DNA of 64,000 nucleotides from NCBI RefSeq assembly GCF_016881065.1, contig NZ_WXYN01000051.1, positions 248,001-312,000 of the forward strand, written 5' to 3'. The notes under the pieces were generated by a model that worked only from the letters and a program-made list of their open reading frames with translations, was not told where the DNA came from and made no database searches. The translations under genes and the position numbers were made by a program. This DNA is from Planococcus soli. GTDB taxonomy: Bacteria > Bacillota > Bacilli > Bacillales_A > Planococcaceae. Positions 7,772 through 17,191 of this stretch are shown here, piece after piece (position 1 is the stretch's first letter; the number at the start of each line of letters is the position of its first letter).

Positions 7772-7800
7772 TTGCACGCATTTCTGCGCAGTGTTAAAAT
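7772..7800 (+). promoter_or_regulatory. SigA promoter of secA
   Basis: TTGCAC (7772-7777), a 17-base spacer and TAAAAT (7795-7800). The predicted transcript has a leader of about 140 bases before secA. Confidence 0.65.
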
Positions 7801-7854
7801 GAATAGTGAGATTTTTTTTGAACTGACTGATGATGATTTGGGCAAGTACGCTCT

Positions 7855-7920
7855 TTAAGCGCCAGCGCTTAACAGGGCACTATAAAAGCTAAAGCGATCA
7901 TCCGGCATGTGAAATGCCGG
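7855..7920 (+). other. Two consecutive hairpins in the secA leader
   Basis: TTAAGCG-CCAG-CGCTTAA (7855-7872) and CCGGCAT-GTGAA-ATGCCGG (7902-7920). Neither has a T tract, so they are not terminators. The second ends 30 bases before the secA start and just upstream of its GGGAG ribosome binding site. A regulatory or stabilising role is inference. Confidence 0.5.
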
Positions 7921-7949
7921 CGGACACTTACGCAGGGAGCGGTATAATT

Positions 7950-10466
7950 ATGCTAGGAGTATTGAATAAAGTATTTGATCCGAATAAACGGGATTTAAAA
8001 CGATTGGAAAAAGTGGCTGATCGTGTAGAAGCATTAGCTTCAGATTTTGCAGCTTTGACTGATGAAGCACTACAAGCGAAGACAGAAGAATTTGTAGCGC
8101 GCCACGCTAAAGGAGAAGCATTGAATGACTTGCTGCCGGAGGCTTTCGCGACAATCCGTGAAGCATCCAAACGCGTGCTTGGGCTTTATCCATTCCGCGT
8201 ACAGATTATGGGTGCTGTTTCCCTTCATGAAGGGAATATTTCAGAAATGAAGACAGGTGAGGGTAAAACTTTAACCTCCACACTATCCGTTTACTTGAAT
8301 GCCATCAGCAAAAAAGGTGTTCACGTCGTTACAGTCAATGAATATTTGGCCAGCCGTGATGCTTTGGAAATGGGCCAGTTGTATGAATGGCTTGGATTGT
8401 CTGTTGGATTGAATTTGAACAGTTTGACGAAAGACGAAAAACGGGCTGCTTATCAGGCTGACGTTACGTATAGCACGAACAACGAGCTGGGCTTTGATTA
8501 TTTGCGTGACAATATGGTGCTGTATAAAGAAGACATGGTTCAGCGTCCATTAAATTATGCAGTAATTGATGAAGTCGATTCCATCTTAATCGATGAAGCG
8601 CGGACACCGTTGATTATTTCAGGACAGGCTGCCAAAGCTGCTCAGTTGTATCAGCAGTCCAATGCATTTGCGCGTCTATTGACGAAAGATACGGATTACA
8701 CCTACGATGAAACGACTAAGGGAGTCGTTTTGACTGAGGACGGCATTGAAAAAGTTGAAAAAGCGTTTGGCATCGATAATCTTTTTGATATTAGCCATGT
8801 TCGCCTGAACCACACCATCAACCAATCATTAAAGGCTTATGTAACGATGCACAAAGATGTCGACTACGTTGTCCAGGAAGAGGAAGTTGTCATTGTCGAT
8901 CAGTTTACAGGACGATTGATGAAAGGCCGCCGCTATTCTGACGGCTTGCATCAGGCTATTGAAGCCAAAGAAGGCCTGGAAATCCAAAATGAATCGATGA
9001 CGATGGCAACAATTACTTTCCAGAACTATTTCCGTATGTACGATAAACTCTCGGGAATGACAGGTACAGCTAAGACGGAAGAAGAAGAATTCCGCAATAT
9101 CTACAATATGTACGTCATTGTTATCCCAACGAACAAACCAATTATCCGTGAAGACCATGTTGATTTGATTTATTCTACTACAGCTGGCAAATACAAGGCT
9201 GTGGGCGACGATATTGCAGAACGCAATGCCAAGGGCCAGCCGGTGCTTGTCGGAACCGTAGCGATTGAAACGTCGGAAATCATTTCGGAGTATTTGACGA
9301 AAAAAGGCATTAAACATTCCGTTCTGAACGCGAAAAACCACGCACACGAAGCGGAAATCATCTTGAATGCCGGCCAAAAAGGCGCTGTAACAATCGCGAC
9401 CAACATGGCAGGCCGTGGTACAGATATCAAGCTCGGTGAAGGTGTGATCGAGGCAGGCGGACTTGCTGTTCTTGGCACAGAGCGCCACGAATCACGACGG
9501 ATTGATAATCAGCTGCGCGGACGTTCTGGACGCCAGGGAGATCCCGGTGTCACTCAATTCTATCTGTCCCTTGAAGATGATTTGATGCGCCGTTTCGGAT
9601 CCGATGCTATGCGCAGCATGATGGGCAAATTGGGGATGGACGATTCTCAGCCGCTGCAGTCAAAAATGGTGACGCGTTCTGTAGAATCCGCGCAAAAACG
9701 AGTGGAAGGCAATAACTTTGATGCACGGAAACGCCTGCTTCAATATGATGACGTTCTACGTCAGCAGCGCGAAATCATATACAAAGAGCGAATGGAAGTT
9801 CTGGAAACAGATAATATGCGTGCATTAGTTGAAAATATGATCAACAGCTCGATCGAACGCATGGTATATGCACATACTACTGAGGAAAAACAGGAAGACT
9901 GGCATTTGAAAACTCTTTCTGAATTGATTGCGGGTAATCTGCTTCCAGAAGATACGGTGACTGAGTCGGATCTTCAAGGGAAATCCCAGGAAGAGCTTAT
10001 CGCGTTCCTTAAAGAAACGGTCACTAAGCGTTATGATGAAAAAGAAATAGAAATGACGCCTGAACGGATGCGTGAATTTGAGAAAGTAGTTCTGCTTCGT
10101 TCAATCGATACAAAATGGATTGACCATATTGATGCAATGGATCAGCTTCGCCAAGGAATTCACTTGCGTGCATATGGACAGAATGATCCACTTCGTGAGT
10201 ATCAAAGTGAAGGATTTGCGATGTTTGAAGCAATGGTGGAAGCTATTGAAGAAGACGTAGCGAAGTATTCGATGAAGGCTGAAATCCGCAACAACCTTGA
10301 GCGCGAGGAAGTGGCAAAAGGCCAGGCGGTCAATCCGAAAGAAGACGGACCGGCTCCAAAAAAGAAAAAAGCTCCTGTCCGTAAAGAAATGGAAGTCGGG
10401 CGCAATGACCTTTGCCCGTGCGGCAGCGGCAAGAAATATAAGAATTGTCACGGTACAGCTTCATAA
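7950..10466 (+). CDS. secA: Preprotein translocase ATPase SecA
   Basis: An 838-residue SecA motor that pushes preproteins through SecYEG. The N-terminus is [19 protein letters not shown], Walker A is MKTGEGKT, the DEAD-like motif is [13 protein letters not shown], and NBD2 carries [13 protein letters not shown] and [13 protein letters not shown]. The helical scaffold follows, and the C-terminal zinc motif ([14 protein letters not shown]) contacts SecB-like partners or lipids. The start is ATG 7950; the frame is open 12 codons further upstream, but that part covers a hairpin and lacks a ribosome binding site. Full length for the family. Confidence 0.98.
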   Translation: MLGVLNKVFDPNKRDLKRLEKVADRVEALASDFAALTDEALQAKTEEFVARHAKGEALNDLLPEAFATIREASKRVLGLYPFRVQIMGAVSLHEGNISEMKTGEGKTLTSTLSVYLNAISKKGVHVVTVNEYLASRDALEMGQLYEWLGLSVGLNLNSLTKDEKRAAYQADVTYSTNNELGFDYLRDNMVLYKEDMVQRPLNYAVIDEVDSILIDEARTPLIISGQAAKAAQLYQQSNAFARLLTKDTDYTYDETTKGVVLTEDGIEKVEKAFGIDNLFDISHVRLNHTINQSLKAYVTMHKDVDYVVQEEEVVIVDQFTGRLMKGRRYSDGLHQAIEAKEGLEIQNESMTMATITFQNYFRMYDKLSGMTGTAKTEEEEFRNIYNMYVIVIPTNKPIIREDHVDLIYSTTAGKYKAVGDDIAERNAKGQPVLVGTVAIETSEIISEYLTKKGIKHSVLNAKNHAHEAEIILNAGQKGAVTIATNMAGRGTDIKLGEGVIEAGGLAVLGTERHESRRIDNQLRGRSGRQGDPGVTQFYLSLEDDLMRRFGSDAMRSMMGKLGMDDSQPLQSKMVTRSVESAQKRVEGNNFDARKRLLQYDDVLRQQREIIYKERMEVLETDNMRALVENMINSSIERMVYAHTTEEKQEDWHLKTLSELIAGNLLPEDTVTESDLQGKSQEELIAFLKETVTKRYDEKEIEMTPERMREFEKVVLLRSIDTKWIDHIDAMDQLRQGIHLRAYGQNDPLREYQSEGFAMFEAMVEAIEEDVAKYSMKAEIRNNLEREEVAKGQAVNPKEDGPAPKKKKAPVRKEMEVGRNDLCPCGSGKKYKNCHGTAS

Positions 10467-10480
10467 GAATGTTTTAAAAT

Positions 10481-10504
10481 ACCGAAGAGCTCTTGCTCTT
10501 CGGT
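10481..10504 (+). terminator. Hairpin between secA and prfB
   Basis: ACCGAAGAGC-TCTT-GCTCTTCGGT followed by GTTATTTT. The stem is strong but the U tract is interrupted, so it is probably a partial terminator or mRNA-end stabiliser rather than a full stop between secA and prfB. Confidence 0.6.
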
Positions 10505-10527
10505 GTTATTTTGAGGAGGAACATATG

Positions 10528-11629
10528 ATGGAATTAGCAGACATCCGCAACGAGCTCGACAAATCAGCCAGTAAACTGGCGGACTTTAGGGGGTCTCTTT
10601 GACTTAGAAAACAAAGAATCCCGCATACAGGAATTAGACGAAATGATGCTGGACCCTGATTTTTGGAACAACCAGGAATCGGCGCAAACGGTTATTTCGG
10701 AATTGAATGGCTTAAAGGAAATCGTTAATACTTATTACGATTTTATGGAAACGCAGGAAAATATGGAAATGTCTTTGGAGTTATTAAGAGAAGAAGACGA
10801 CGATGATCTGCATGAAGATGTCGACAAAGATATGAAGCAATTTATTTCGAAACTTGCGGATTATGAATTGACGATGCTGCTCAGCGAACCATACGATAAA
10901 AACAACGCCATTTTGGAATTGCATCCGGGTGCAGGCGGAACGGAATCCCAAGATTGGTGTTCGATGCTGCTGCGCATGTATACGCGATGGGCAGAAAAAC
11001 GCGGCTTTAAAGTAGAGACTCTTGATTATCTGGCAGGCGACGAAGCCGGTGTCAAATCTGTTACGCTTGGGATTCGTGGCCACAATGCATATGGTTACTT
11101 GAAAGCGGAAAAGGGCGTTCATCGATTGGTCCGGATTTCTCCGTTCGATTCATCTGGGCGCCGCCACACTTCGTTTGTTTCCTGTGAAGTGATGCCGGAA
11201 TTTACGGGTGAAATTGAAATCGACATCCGTACGGAAGATTTGAAAATCGATACTTACCGGGCAAGCGGGGCGGGTGGCCAGCACATCAACACCACAGATT
11301 CTGCTGTCCGCATCACTCACCTTCCAACAGGAGCTGTCGTCACATGCCAGCAGGAACGGTCACAAATCAAGAACCGCGAAAAAGCGATGCAGATGCTGAA
11401 AGCAAAGCTGTATGCATTGAAAATAGAAGAAGAAGAAGCACGACTTCTTGAAATTCGTGGAGAACAAAAGGAAATTGGATGGGGAAGCCAAATCCGTTCC
11501 TACGTATTCCATCCATATTCGATGGTCAAAGATCACCGCACAAATTACGAAACCGGCAATTTAGGCGCTGTCATGGACGGCGATATCGATGGATTCATCA
11601 ATTCCTTGCTGCGGTCGAAAATGGATTAA
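10528..11629 (+). CDS. prfB: Peptide chain release factor 2 (programmed +1 frameshift)
   Basis: RF2 recognises UGA and UAA stop codons. It is encoded in two frames: an upstream part (start ATG 10528, or 10525, after GAGGAGG) that ends at an in-frame TGA at 10600-10602, and the main part in the +1 frame from 10601. The joined product is about 366 residues. It has the RF2-specific SPF anticodon-like tripeptide ([12 protein letters not shown]) and the peptidyl-hydrolysis GGQ motif ([15 protein letters not shown]). The frameshift is autoregulatory: low RF2 lets ribosomes pause at UGA and shift. Confidence 0.97.
10588..10603 (+). promoter_or_regulatory. prfB: Programmed +1 frameshift site of prfB
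   Basis: AGGGGGT (Shine-Dalgarno-like, 10588-10594) is followed by CTCTTTGAC. The ribosome slips from CTT (10597-10599) over T10600 to read GAC. The layout is the canonical RF2 site, with TCT as the codon before CTT. Confidence 0.96.
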
Positions 11630-11644
11630 TAATAAAGTATAGGA

Positions 11645-11678
11645 AGCCTGAAAGCAAATTTGCTTTCAGGCTTTTTTA
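11645..11678 (+). terminator. Terminator of prfB
   Basis: AGCCTGAAAGCA-AATT-TGCTTTCAGGCT with a following T run, 15 bases after the prfB stop. Confidence 0.92.
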
Positions 11679-11719
11679 GATTCTTCCATTCTGTGAAACT
11701 TTGCTTTATCCGGATGAAG

Positions 11720-11748
11720 TTCACAAAGCCTTGGGCGTTTGGTATACT
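11720..11748 (+). promoter_or_regulatory. SigA promoter of the YitT-family gene
   Basis: TTCACA, 17 bases, TATACT with an extended -10 (TGGTATACT), 44 bases before the start codon. Confidence 0.65.
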
Positions 11749-11792
11749 CTGACAGGGTTTAACCGAACATTAGAGAAGAGGAAGAAAAACAA

Positions 11793-12665
11793 ATGACAAA
11801 AAAAAATCGGCGTCTCCGCAAAGATCCGCATCCTTTGCTGACTTTGTTTGTAGATTATGCCAGCGTAATCGTTGGATCAGCTATAGTAGCTATTTCCTTT
11901 AATGTATTTTTATTGCCAAACGAAGTGGCATCGGGTGGTGTCAGCGGGATCAGTACGATACTGAAGGGATTGTTTGAATGGAAGCCGGCATTTGTCCAAT
12001 GGGCTTTCAACATCCCTTTATTTATTGCAGGATTGATTTTATTAGGAAAAAACTTTGGCATTAAAACGGCAGTCGGCACAGTATTTCTGCCTCTTGTGGT
12101 GTTTTTGACCGAATCATGGGAGCCTTGGACGCGAGATCCGCTGCTCGGCGCGTTATTCGGAGGGATTATGGTGGGTCTTGGGCTTGGCATCGTTTTTCGG
12201 GGCAAGGCATCTACCGGCGGAACCGATCTTGCCGCACAGATTATTACAAAATATACTGGATGGACGCTTGGCACCAGCGTTGCGATGATTGACGGCTTTA
12301 TTGTTTTAGCTGCCGCATTGGTATTTGATATTGAAAAAGGGCTCTACGCATTAATCGGCCTGTATGTGACGACCAAAACCATCGATCTTGTCCAGGTTGG
12401 GTTTGGCCAATCAAAACTGGTCTATATTATCACTACAAAACAAATGGAAATTCGCGATGCTATTTACGAAGAAGTGGACCGGGGCGTAACTGAGCTGGCG
12501 GCGACAGGTGGCTATTCAGGAACTGAAAAGCCATTATTAATGGTAGTCATTCCTCAAACTGAGTTTACAAGACTGAAACAATTAGTTAAGTTTATCGATC
12601 CAGCGGCTTTTGTAATCGTGTCAGATGCCTCTGAAGTTTTGGGCGAAGGTTTTAAAAGGCCTTAA
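11793..12665 (+). CDS. yvjA: YitT/DUF161-DUF2179 family membrane protein
   Basis: A 290-residue protein with five or six hydrophobic segments in the first ~190 residues (DUF161), for example VIVGSAIVAISFNVFLL, and a C-terminal soluble DUF2179 domain (KLVYIITTKQMEIRDAIYEEVDRGVTEL...). The conserved GGVSGIS and GKASTGGTDL motifs of the family are present. It is probably a transporter or membrane sensor; the substrate is unknown. The position between prfB and cccB matches B. subtilis yvjA, which is the basis for the symbol. Confidence 0.82.
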   Translation: MTKKNRRLRKDPHPLLTLFVDYASVIVGSAIVAISFNVFLLPNEVASGGVSGISTILKGLFEWKPAFVQWAFNIPLFIAGLILLGKNFGIKTAVGTVFLPLVVFLTESWEPWTRDPLLGALFGGIMVGLGLGIVFRGKASTGGTDLAAQIITKYTGWTLGTSVAMIDGFIVLAAALVFDIEKGLYALIGLYVTTKTIDLVQVGFGQSKLVYIITTKQMEIRDAIYEEVDRGVTELAATGGYSGTEKPLLMVVIPQTEFTRLKQLVKFIDPAAFVIVSDASEVLGEGFKRP

Positions 12666-12668
12666 CTT

Positions 12669-12677
12669 TGGTATACT
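12669..12677 (+). promoter_or_regulatory. Extended -10 promoter of cccB
   Basis: TGGTATACT without a good -35 element. The surrounding TTTGGTATACTCT is identical to that of the preceding gene's promoter (11739-11750). Confidence 0.5.
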
Positions 12678-12715
12678 CTAATAGGAAGAAACAATCGATT
12701 TGAGGAGGTCACCAG

Positions 12716-13057
12716 ATGAAAAAGCAATTGATGGCGATGCTATTCGGTGCAACGCTTATACTGGGCGCATGCGGCGGTGGAGAAACAACAGAACCTGAAG
12801 AAGCCCCTGCTGAAAACGGTGGAGAAGAAACTGCTGAAGTTGATGCTGAGCAAGTTGTTCAACAAAATTGTATTTCCTGCCACGGTGAAAACCTGGAAGG
12901 GGCAGGGAATTTTCCAGCTTTAGATGATGTAGGATCCCGCTTGTCACAAGAAGAAATTCTTTCGGTCATCGAAAATGGTCAAGGTGCAATGCCGCCGAAC
13001 ATTATTGAAGGCGATGAAGCGACAGCCGTAGCTGAGTATTTAGCGAATATGAAATAA
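12716..13057 (+). CDS. cccB: Membrane-anchored cytochrome c-551
   Basis: A 113-residue lipoprotein cytochrome. The signal peptide ends in the lipobox LILGAC, followed by an acidic linker of about 30 residues. A small class I cytochrome c domain has the haem motif CISCH near residue 47 and a distal Met in QGAMPPNII. It transfers electrons on the outer membrane face. The start ATG 12716 follows GAGGAGGTCACC. Its place before ftsE matches B. subtilis cccB. Confidence 0.92.
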   Translation: MKKQLMAMLFGATLILGACGGGETTEPEEAPAENGGEETAEVDAEQVVQQNCISCHGENLEGAGNFPALDDVGSRLSQEEILSVIENGQGAMPPNIIEGDEATAVAEYLANMK

Positions 13058-13087
13058 ACCTGTTAATTAGCAGGTTTATTTTTTTTG
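13053..13087. terminator. Terminator of cccB
   Basis: ATAAACCTG-TTAATTAG-CAGGTTTAT followed by T8, overlapping the stop codon. Confidence 0.88.
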
Positions 13088-13247
13088 CTGGATAAAGGAT
13101 AAAATGATACTTTTCTATTGTCAGAAAGTTATAATATGGAAGTTGGATAATAGATTTATATCTGTAAAAATAAAATTTCTTATAGTTCAGATTATTCAGA
13201 TTGAATTCCAAATGATACAGAAATGTAATAAAAATATATGTTTAAGG

Positions 13248-13256
13248 TGTTATAAT
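13248..13256 (+). promoter_or_regulatory. Probable extended -10 promoter of ftsEX
   Basis: TGTTATAAT lies 66 bases before ftsE in an AT-rich gap (13088-13322). No convincing -35 element was seen. Confidence 0.4.
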
Positions 13257-13322
13257 AAGCTTGCTGCAAAATTCTATGGAAATAATTTGGCGAGAGCCAA
13301 TCAATAATAGGTGGGTATTAAA

Positions 13323-14009
13323 ATGATCCAAATGAAGAATGTTTACAAAAAATATCCGAATGGCATTGTTGCTTTGAACGGTCTCAACGTTGAAATCGAA
13401 CAAGGTGAATTTGTTTATATCGTCGGTCCAAGTGGTGCAGGGAAATCGACATTCATTAAAATGATGTATCGCGAAGAACGGCCATCTTCTGGCCAAATGT
13501 TCGTCGACGATATTGACATAGCAACATTGAAGAACAGAAAAGTACCTATGCTTCGCCGTCAGATCGGTGTGGTGTTTCAGGATTTTAAATTGCTGACGAA
13601 GCTAAGTGTTTATGAAAATGTGGCATTTGCACTTGAAGTCATCGAAGAAAAACCTGCAGACATTAAAAAGCGCGTCATGGAAGTATTGGATTTAGTCGGA
13701 TTAAAACATAAAGCCAAAATGTTCCCAACAGAATTGTCTGGTGGAGAACAGCAACGTGTATCCATCGCACGGTCTATCGTCAATATGCCAAAAGTGATGA
13801 TAGCAGATGAGCCGACAGGAAATCTCGATCCCGATACTGCCTGGGACATTATGAACCTGTTCGAACGCATCAATAAAGCGGGCACTACGATTATTATGGC
13901 GACTCACAATCAACAAATCGTTAATACGCGGAGACATCGCGTAATTGCAATAGAAGGCGGATTGATTGTCCGTGATGTAGCTGGAGGTGACTACGGCTAT
14001 GAAGGCTAG
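13323..14009 (+). CDS. ftsE: Cell-division ABC ATPase FtsE
   Basis: A 228-residue ATPase of the FtsEX complex, the same length as B. subtilis FtsE. Walker A is GPSGAGKST, the Q-loop is VFQDF, the signature is LSGGEQQRVSIARS and Walker B is VMIADEPTGNLD. Start ATG 13323 lies seven bases after AGGTGGG; a GTG at 13311 is inside that ribosome binding site. FtsEX does not transport a substrate but transmits ATP-driven movement to cell-wall hydrolases outside the membrane. It overlaps ftsX by 11 bases. Confidence 0.96.
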   Translation: MIQMKNVYKKYPNGIVALNGLNVEIEQGEFVYIVGPSGAGKSTFIKMMYREERPSSGQMFVDDIDIATLKNRKVPMLRRQIGVVFQDFKLLTKLSVYENVAFALEVIEEKPADIKKRVMEVLDLVGLKHKAKMFPTELSGGEQQRVSIARSIVNMPKVMIADEPTGNLDPDTAWDIMNLFERINKAGTTIIMATHNQQIVNTRRHRVIAIEGGLIVRDVAGGDYGYEG

Positions 14010-14883
14010 AACTTTAGTGCGCCATTTTAAAGAAAGCTTTAAAAGCATCGGGCGCAATAGCTGGATGACATTTGCTTCTGTAAGTGCGGTAACGGTAACG
14101 CTGCTGCTGGTCGGGGTATCTGTTCTCATTATGATGAACTTAAACAAAGTGGCTGATGATCTCGAAAACGATGTGGAAATAAAGGTATTCGTCTCCTTGG
14201 ATGCCGAAGAAGAAACTGTTCAGAATCTGGAATCTCAGATAAGTGAGCTGCCCGGAGTCGAATCGACCAACTTTTCAACTAAAGAAGAAGAATTGACTGA
14301 CCTGGTCCTAGATTTCGGTGATGAGTTGAGCTTATTCGAACAAAACAATCCATTGTTCGATGTTTTTTATGTAAAAGCAGTTGACCCGCAGCAAACCGAA
14401 CAAGTAGCCACAGATATTGCAGCTTTAGAAAATATTGAAAATGTGGAATACGGCAAAGATAAAATAGAAAAGCTCTTTAATTTCTTGAACGGCGGAAGAT
14501 ATGTTGGATTGATTTTAATCCTGGCCCTGTTGTTTACGGCAATGTTCCTGATTTCCAATACAATTCGCATCACAATCGTCGCAAGACGCCGTGAAATCGA
14601 AATTATGAAATTAGTCGGAGCGACCAATTGGTTCGTCCGTATTCCGTTTATTTTGGAAGGCATGTGGCTGGGAATCCTGGGATCACTCGTTCCGATTGGC
14701 TTGGTGGCACTGCTCTACAAAGAAATTACCGACTTTGCACAACCCCGTTTAACCGGTGAGCTGTTTCAGCTGCTTGAATTTACGCCATTTATCTATCAGG
14801 TAAGTGCTTTGATCTTGATGATGGGTGTATTTATCGGCATTTGGGGAAGCTTTATGTCGATCCGGAAGTTTTTGCGGGTATAA
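13999..14883 (+). CDS. ftsX: Cell-division membrane protein FtsX
   Basis: A 294-residue four-TM protein. TM1 is near VSAVTVTLLLVGVSVLIMM, followed by an extracellular domain of about 110 residues that engages a hydrolase activator. The other three TM segments are in the C-terminal half, with the conserved cytoplasmic motif RREIEIMKLVGATNWFVR. ATG 13999 is preceded by GGAGGTGA inside ftsE, so it is translationally coupled. The gene for a coiled-coil M23 protein follows, the likely partner. Confidence 0.95.
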   Translation: MKARTLVRHFKESFKSIGRNSWMTFASVSAVTVTLLLVGVSVLIMMNLNKVADDLENDVEIKVFVSLDAEEETVQNLESQISELPGVESTNFSTKEEELTDLVLDFGDELSLFEQNNPLFDVFYVKAVDPQQTEQVATDIAALENIENVEYGKDKIEKLFNFLNGGRYVGLILILALLFTAMFLISNTIRITIVARRREIEIMKLVGATNWFVRIPFILEGMWLGILGSLVPIGLVALLYKEITDFAQPRLTGELFQLLEFTPFIYQVSALILMMGVFIGIWGSFMSIRKFLRV

Positions 14884-14995
14884 GATGGATTTATTTCCAG
14901 TTTACAGGTACTATTGAGAGACCTTATGCCACTGGATAAAATAGAGAAAACATAGACAGATAGAAAAGAGCGTAAACTGAAAGGGGAACACGAAC

Positions 14996-16468
14996 TTGAA
15001 CTCGAAGTCGAAATGGTTGTTGACTGGTGTTTCATCTGTATTGGCGTTAACCTTGTTGATTCCAACAGCTAGCGCAGATACATTAAGTGAATTGCAGCAA
15101 GAGCAGCAAAAAGTGGAAGAAAAACAAAGTGAATTGAATTCAGGCATTGGTGAAAAATCCACAGAAATGGATCAAAACCAATCCACACTGGAAACCATCA
15201 TGGCTAAAATCCAGGAGCTGGAGAACCAAATGCAGGAAACCCAGTCAAGAATCAATGGAGTTCAAGGTGAAATCGATCAGACAATGGTTGAAATTGATGA
15301 ACTGAGAGAATCTATTGAAGAACTTGAAAGAAAAATCGCTGAACGAACAGAGTTGCTGCAGGAACGTGCACGTGCGATTCAACTGAGCGGAGGCTCGGTT
15401 GATTACATAGATGTATTATTGGGTGCCAATAGCTTCGTTGATTTTATTGATCGTTTTTCGGCAGTGAACACGCTGATTGATGCAGATCGCGAAATAATGA
15501 ATGAACAAGCAGAAGATAAAAAACTGTTAGGCGAGCAAAAAGCGCAGGTTGAAGAAAAACTTGCCGGACAAGAAGAACGCCGTGCAGAACTAGTTAATCT
15601 TAAAGAATCGCTGGATGGACAAAAAGCCCAGCAAGCCGGTCTTGTAGAGGATTTAAACGCTGAGCAGGATCGTTTGGCAAAAGAAAAAACTACACTTGTC
15701 CAGCAGCGTGATGAAACAATTGATGTAAGTGCGGAATTGGAAACGAAAATTGTTAACGAACAAGAGCGCCTTGCGGAGTTGGCAAGAAAAGCTGAAGAAG
15801 AACGTTTGCGGAAACTGGCAGCAGAGCGTGCAGCAGCTGAAAAAGCGGCGGCTGAAAAAGCAGCAGCAGAACGCGTTGCAGCAGAACGTGCAGCAGCAGA
15901 GCAAGCAGCAGCTGAGAAGGTGGAAGCAGACAGAGCAGCTTCGCAAAAAGCGGCAAGTGCAGCTCAGGCGTCAAGTGCTCCTGTTGCCCCGAGTGCACCT
16001 GCACCAACGCCTGCACCAACGTATAGCGCACCTGAGCCAGCAGTTTCAGTTAATGCTAGTTCTGGGTTTATCCGCCCTGCAGCGGGCCGTTTCACTTCTA
16101 AATTTGGCATGCGTGATATCGGTTCTGGACCCGAGTTCCACCAGGGCGTTGATATTGCCAACAGCAAAGGCACAGCTATTGTCGCAGCGGCTAACGGATT
16201 TGTTTCCTACGCCGGGTCGATGGGCGGTTACGGCAATGTAGTCATTATCACCCATTCAATCAATGGACAAACGCATGCAACGGTTTATGCTCACCTGAAT
16301 TCGATTGGCGTTTCAGTCGGACAACAAGTATCACAGGGACAAAACATAGGCGGAATGGGGAATACCGGACGTTCGTTCGGCGATCACCTGCATTTCGAAA
16401 TCCATGTTGGACCTTGGAACGGCGGACGGACGAACGCGGTCAATCCAGCGGGCTATATTTCATTATAA
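14996..16468 (+). CDS. Secreted coiled-coil M23 (LytM) murein hydrolase/activator, EnvC-like
   Basis: A 490-residue secreted protein. A signal peptide ends in IPTASA, then a long coiled coil (about 30-240). An Ala/Glu/Lys-rich stretch (about 250-320) and a Pro/Ala/Ser linker follow. The C-terminal M23 domain has HQGVDIA and HLHFE, the zinc ligands of an active LytM peptidase. The layout matches EnvC/PcsB-type proteins whose coiled coil is gripped by FtsX. Its place 112 bases after ftsX supports that role. It starts at TTG 14996, ten bases after AGGGG. Because the metal ligands are kept, it may cut peptidoglycan itself rather than only activate an amidase. Confidence 0.85.
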   Translation: MNSKSKWLLTGVSSVLALTLLIPTASADTLSELQQEQQKVEEKQSELNSGIGEKSTEMDQNQSTLETIMAKIQELENQMQETQSRINGVQGEIDQTMVEIDELRESIEELERKIAERTELLQERARAIQLSGGSVDYIDVLLGANSFVDFIDRFSAVNTLIDADREIMNEQAEDKKLLGEQKAQVEEKLAGQEERRAELVNLKESLDGQKAQQAGLVEDLNAEQDRLAKEKTTLVQQRDETIDVSAELETKIVNEQERLAELARKAEEERLRKLAAERAAAEKAAAEKAAAERVAAERAAAEQAAAEKVEADRAASQKAASAAQASSAPVAPSAPAPTPAPTYSAPEPAVSVNASSGFIRPAAGRFTSKFGMRDIGSGPEFHQGVDIANSKGTAIVAAANGFVSYAGSMGGYGNVVIITHSINGQTHATVYAHLNSIGVSVGQQVSQGQNIGGMGNTGRSFGDHLHFEIHVGPWNGGRTNAVNPAGYISL

Positions 16469-16472
16469 GTTC

Positions 16473-16507
16473 AAAACAGCCGGCATCCCGATGCCGGCTG
16501 TTTTTTT
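16473..16507 (+). terminator. Terminator of the M23 gene
   Basis: AAAACAGCCGGCAT-CCCG-ATGCCGGCTG with T7. Confidence 0.93.
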
Positions 16508-16601
16508 AGAGTTCTGGCATTTTGTCACATATATTAACAAACTTAGTGGAACAAGCCGGCTTATTTATCGTATGATGAAAGTTGAATGGAGTGAATAACA
16601 G

Positions 16602-17180
16602 ATGCCTAAAAAAATCATTGGCTTATTGGTGATTGCTGCTATGGTGGCGATCGTTATCATAGGAGCTGTCCAAGACAATATGGCGGAATCTGAAGCGCTC
16701 GATAATATGGCTCTCGGCAGTGATGTGGATTTTCTGCCAACGGACGAAGGTTTGGCTAAAGGGGAGCAAGCCCCCGACTTTCAGTTGACCACCTTGGATG
16801 GTGAAGCAGTGAGATTATCAGATTATCAGGGACAAAAAGTGATGCTGAATTTCTGGGCGACTTGGTGTCCACCCTGCAGAGCCGAAATGCCGCATATGCA
16901 AACTTATTTTGAAGAACAGGCAGAAGATGAAAACGTTGTAATCTTGGCAGTGAATTTAACGACTGAAGACAGAGGACTCGGAAAAATTGAGGATTTTGTT
17001 GAGGAGTTTGGATTGGAATTTGCCATTCCGATGGATGAACACGGCGATGTTGGCTCGACTTATCAAGCAGTGTCGATTCCGACTTCATATATGATTGATA
17101 CGCAAGGGCGCGTTCAGAATAAAATAGTCGGTCCAATGGACTTGGCAATGATGGAACAATTAGTTGAAGATATGGAATAG
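16602..17180 (+). CDS. ResA-like membrane-anchored thiol-disulfide oxidoreductase
   Basis: A 192-residue extracytoplasmic thioredoxin of the AhpC/TSA-TlpA/ResA type. An N-terminal membrane anchor (IIGLLVIAAMVAIVIIG) is followed by FQLTTLDGEAVRLSDYQG. The active site is ATWCPPCRAEMP, and the cis-Pro is in VSIPTSYMID. ResA homologues reduce apocytochrome c before haem attachment. cccB is 3.5 kb away, but no haem-ligation genes are adjacent, so the client is uncertain. It ends 11 bases before the next gene and may be cotranscribed with it. Confidence 0.88.
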   Translation: MPKKIIGLLVIAAMVAIVIIGAVQDNMAESEALDNMALGSDVDFLPTDEGLAKGEQAPDFQLTTLDGEAVRLSDYQGQKVMLNFWATWCPPCRAEMPHMQTYFEEQAEDENVVILAVNLTTEDRGLGKIEDFVEEFGLEFAIPMDEHGDVGSTYQAVSIPTSYMIDTQGRVQNKIVGPMDLAMMEQLVEDME

Positions 17181-17191
17181 GGGATGAAACG

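Noticed and set aside
7799-7858. Short ORF (19 codons) before secA, possible arrest peptide
   Set aside because: Its ATG lies on the -10 hexamer of the predicted secA promoter, so it would not be in the transcript; there is no ribosome binding site or signal sequence.
8829-9488. 219-codon reverse ORF inside secA
   Set aside because: Shadow frame with atypical composition (many Phe, Cys, His); the forward frame is SecA.
13104-13307. 67-codon ORF between cccB and ftsE
   Set aside because: AT-rich, Ile/Lys/Asn-rich product, no ribosome binding site, and it overlaps the probable ftsEX promoter.
15729-16241. 170-codon Gln-rich ORF inside the M23 gene
   Set aside because: Out-of-frame reading of the Ala/Glu/Lys-rich repeat segment; no initiation signals.
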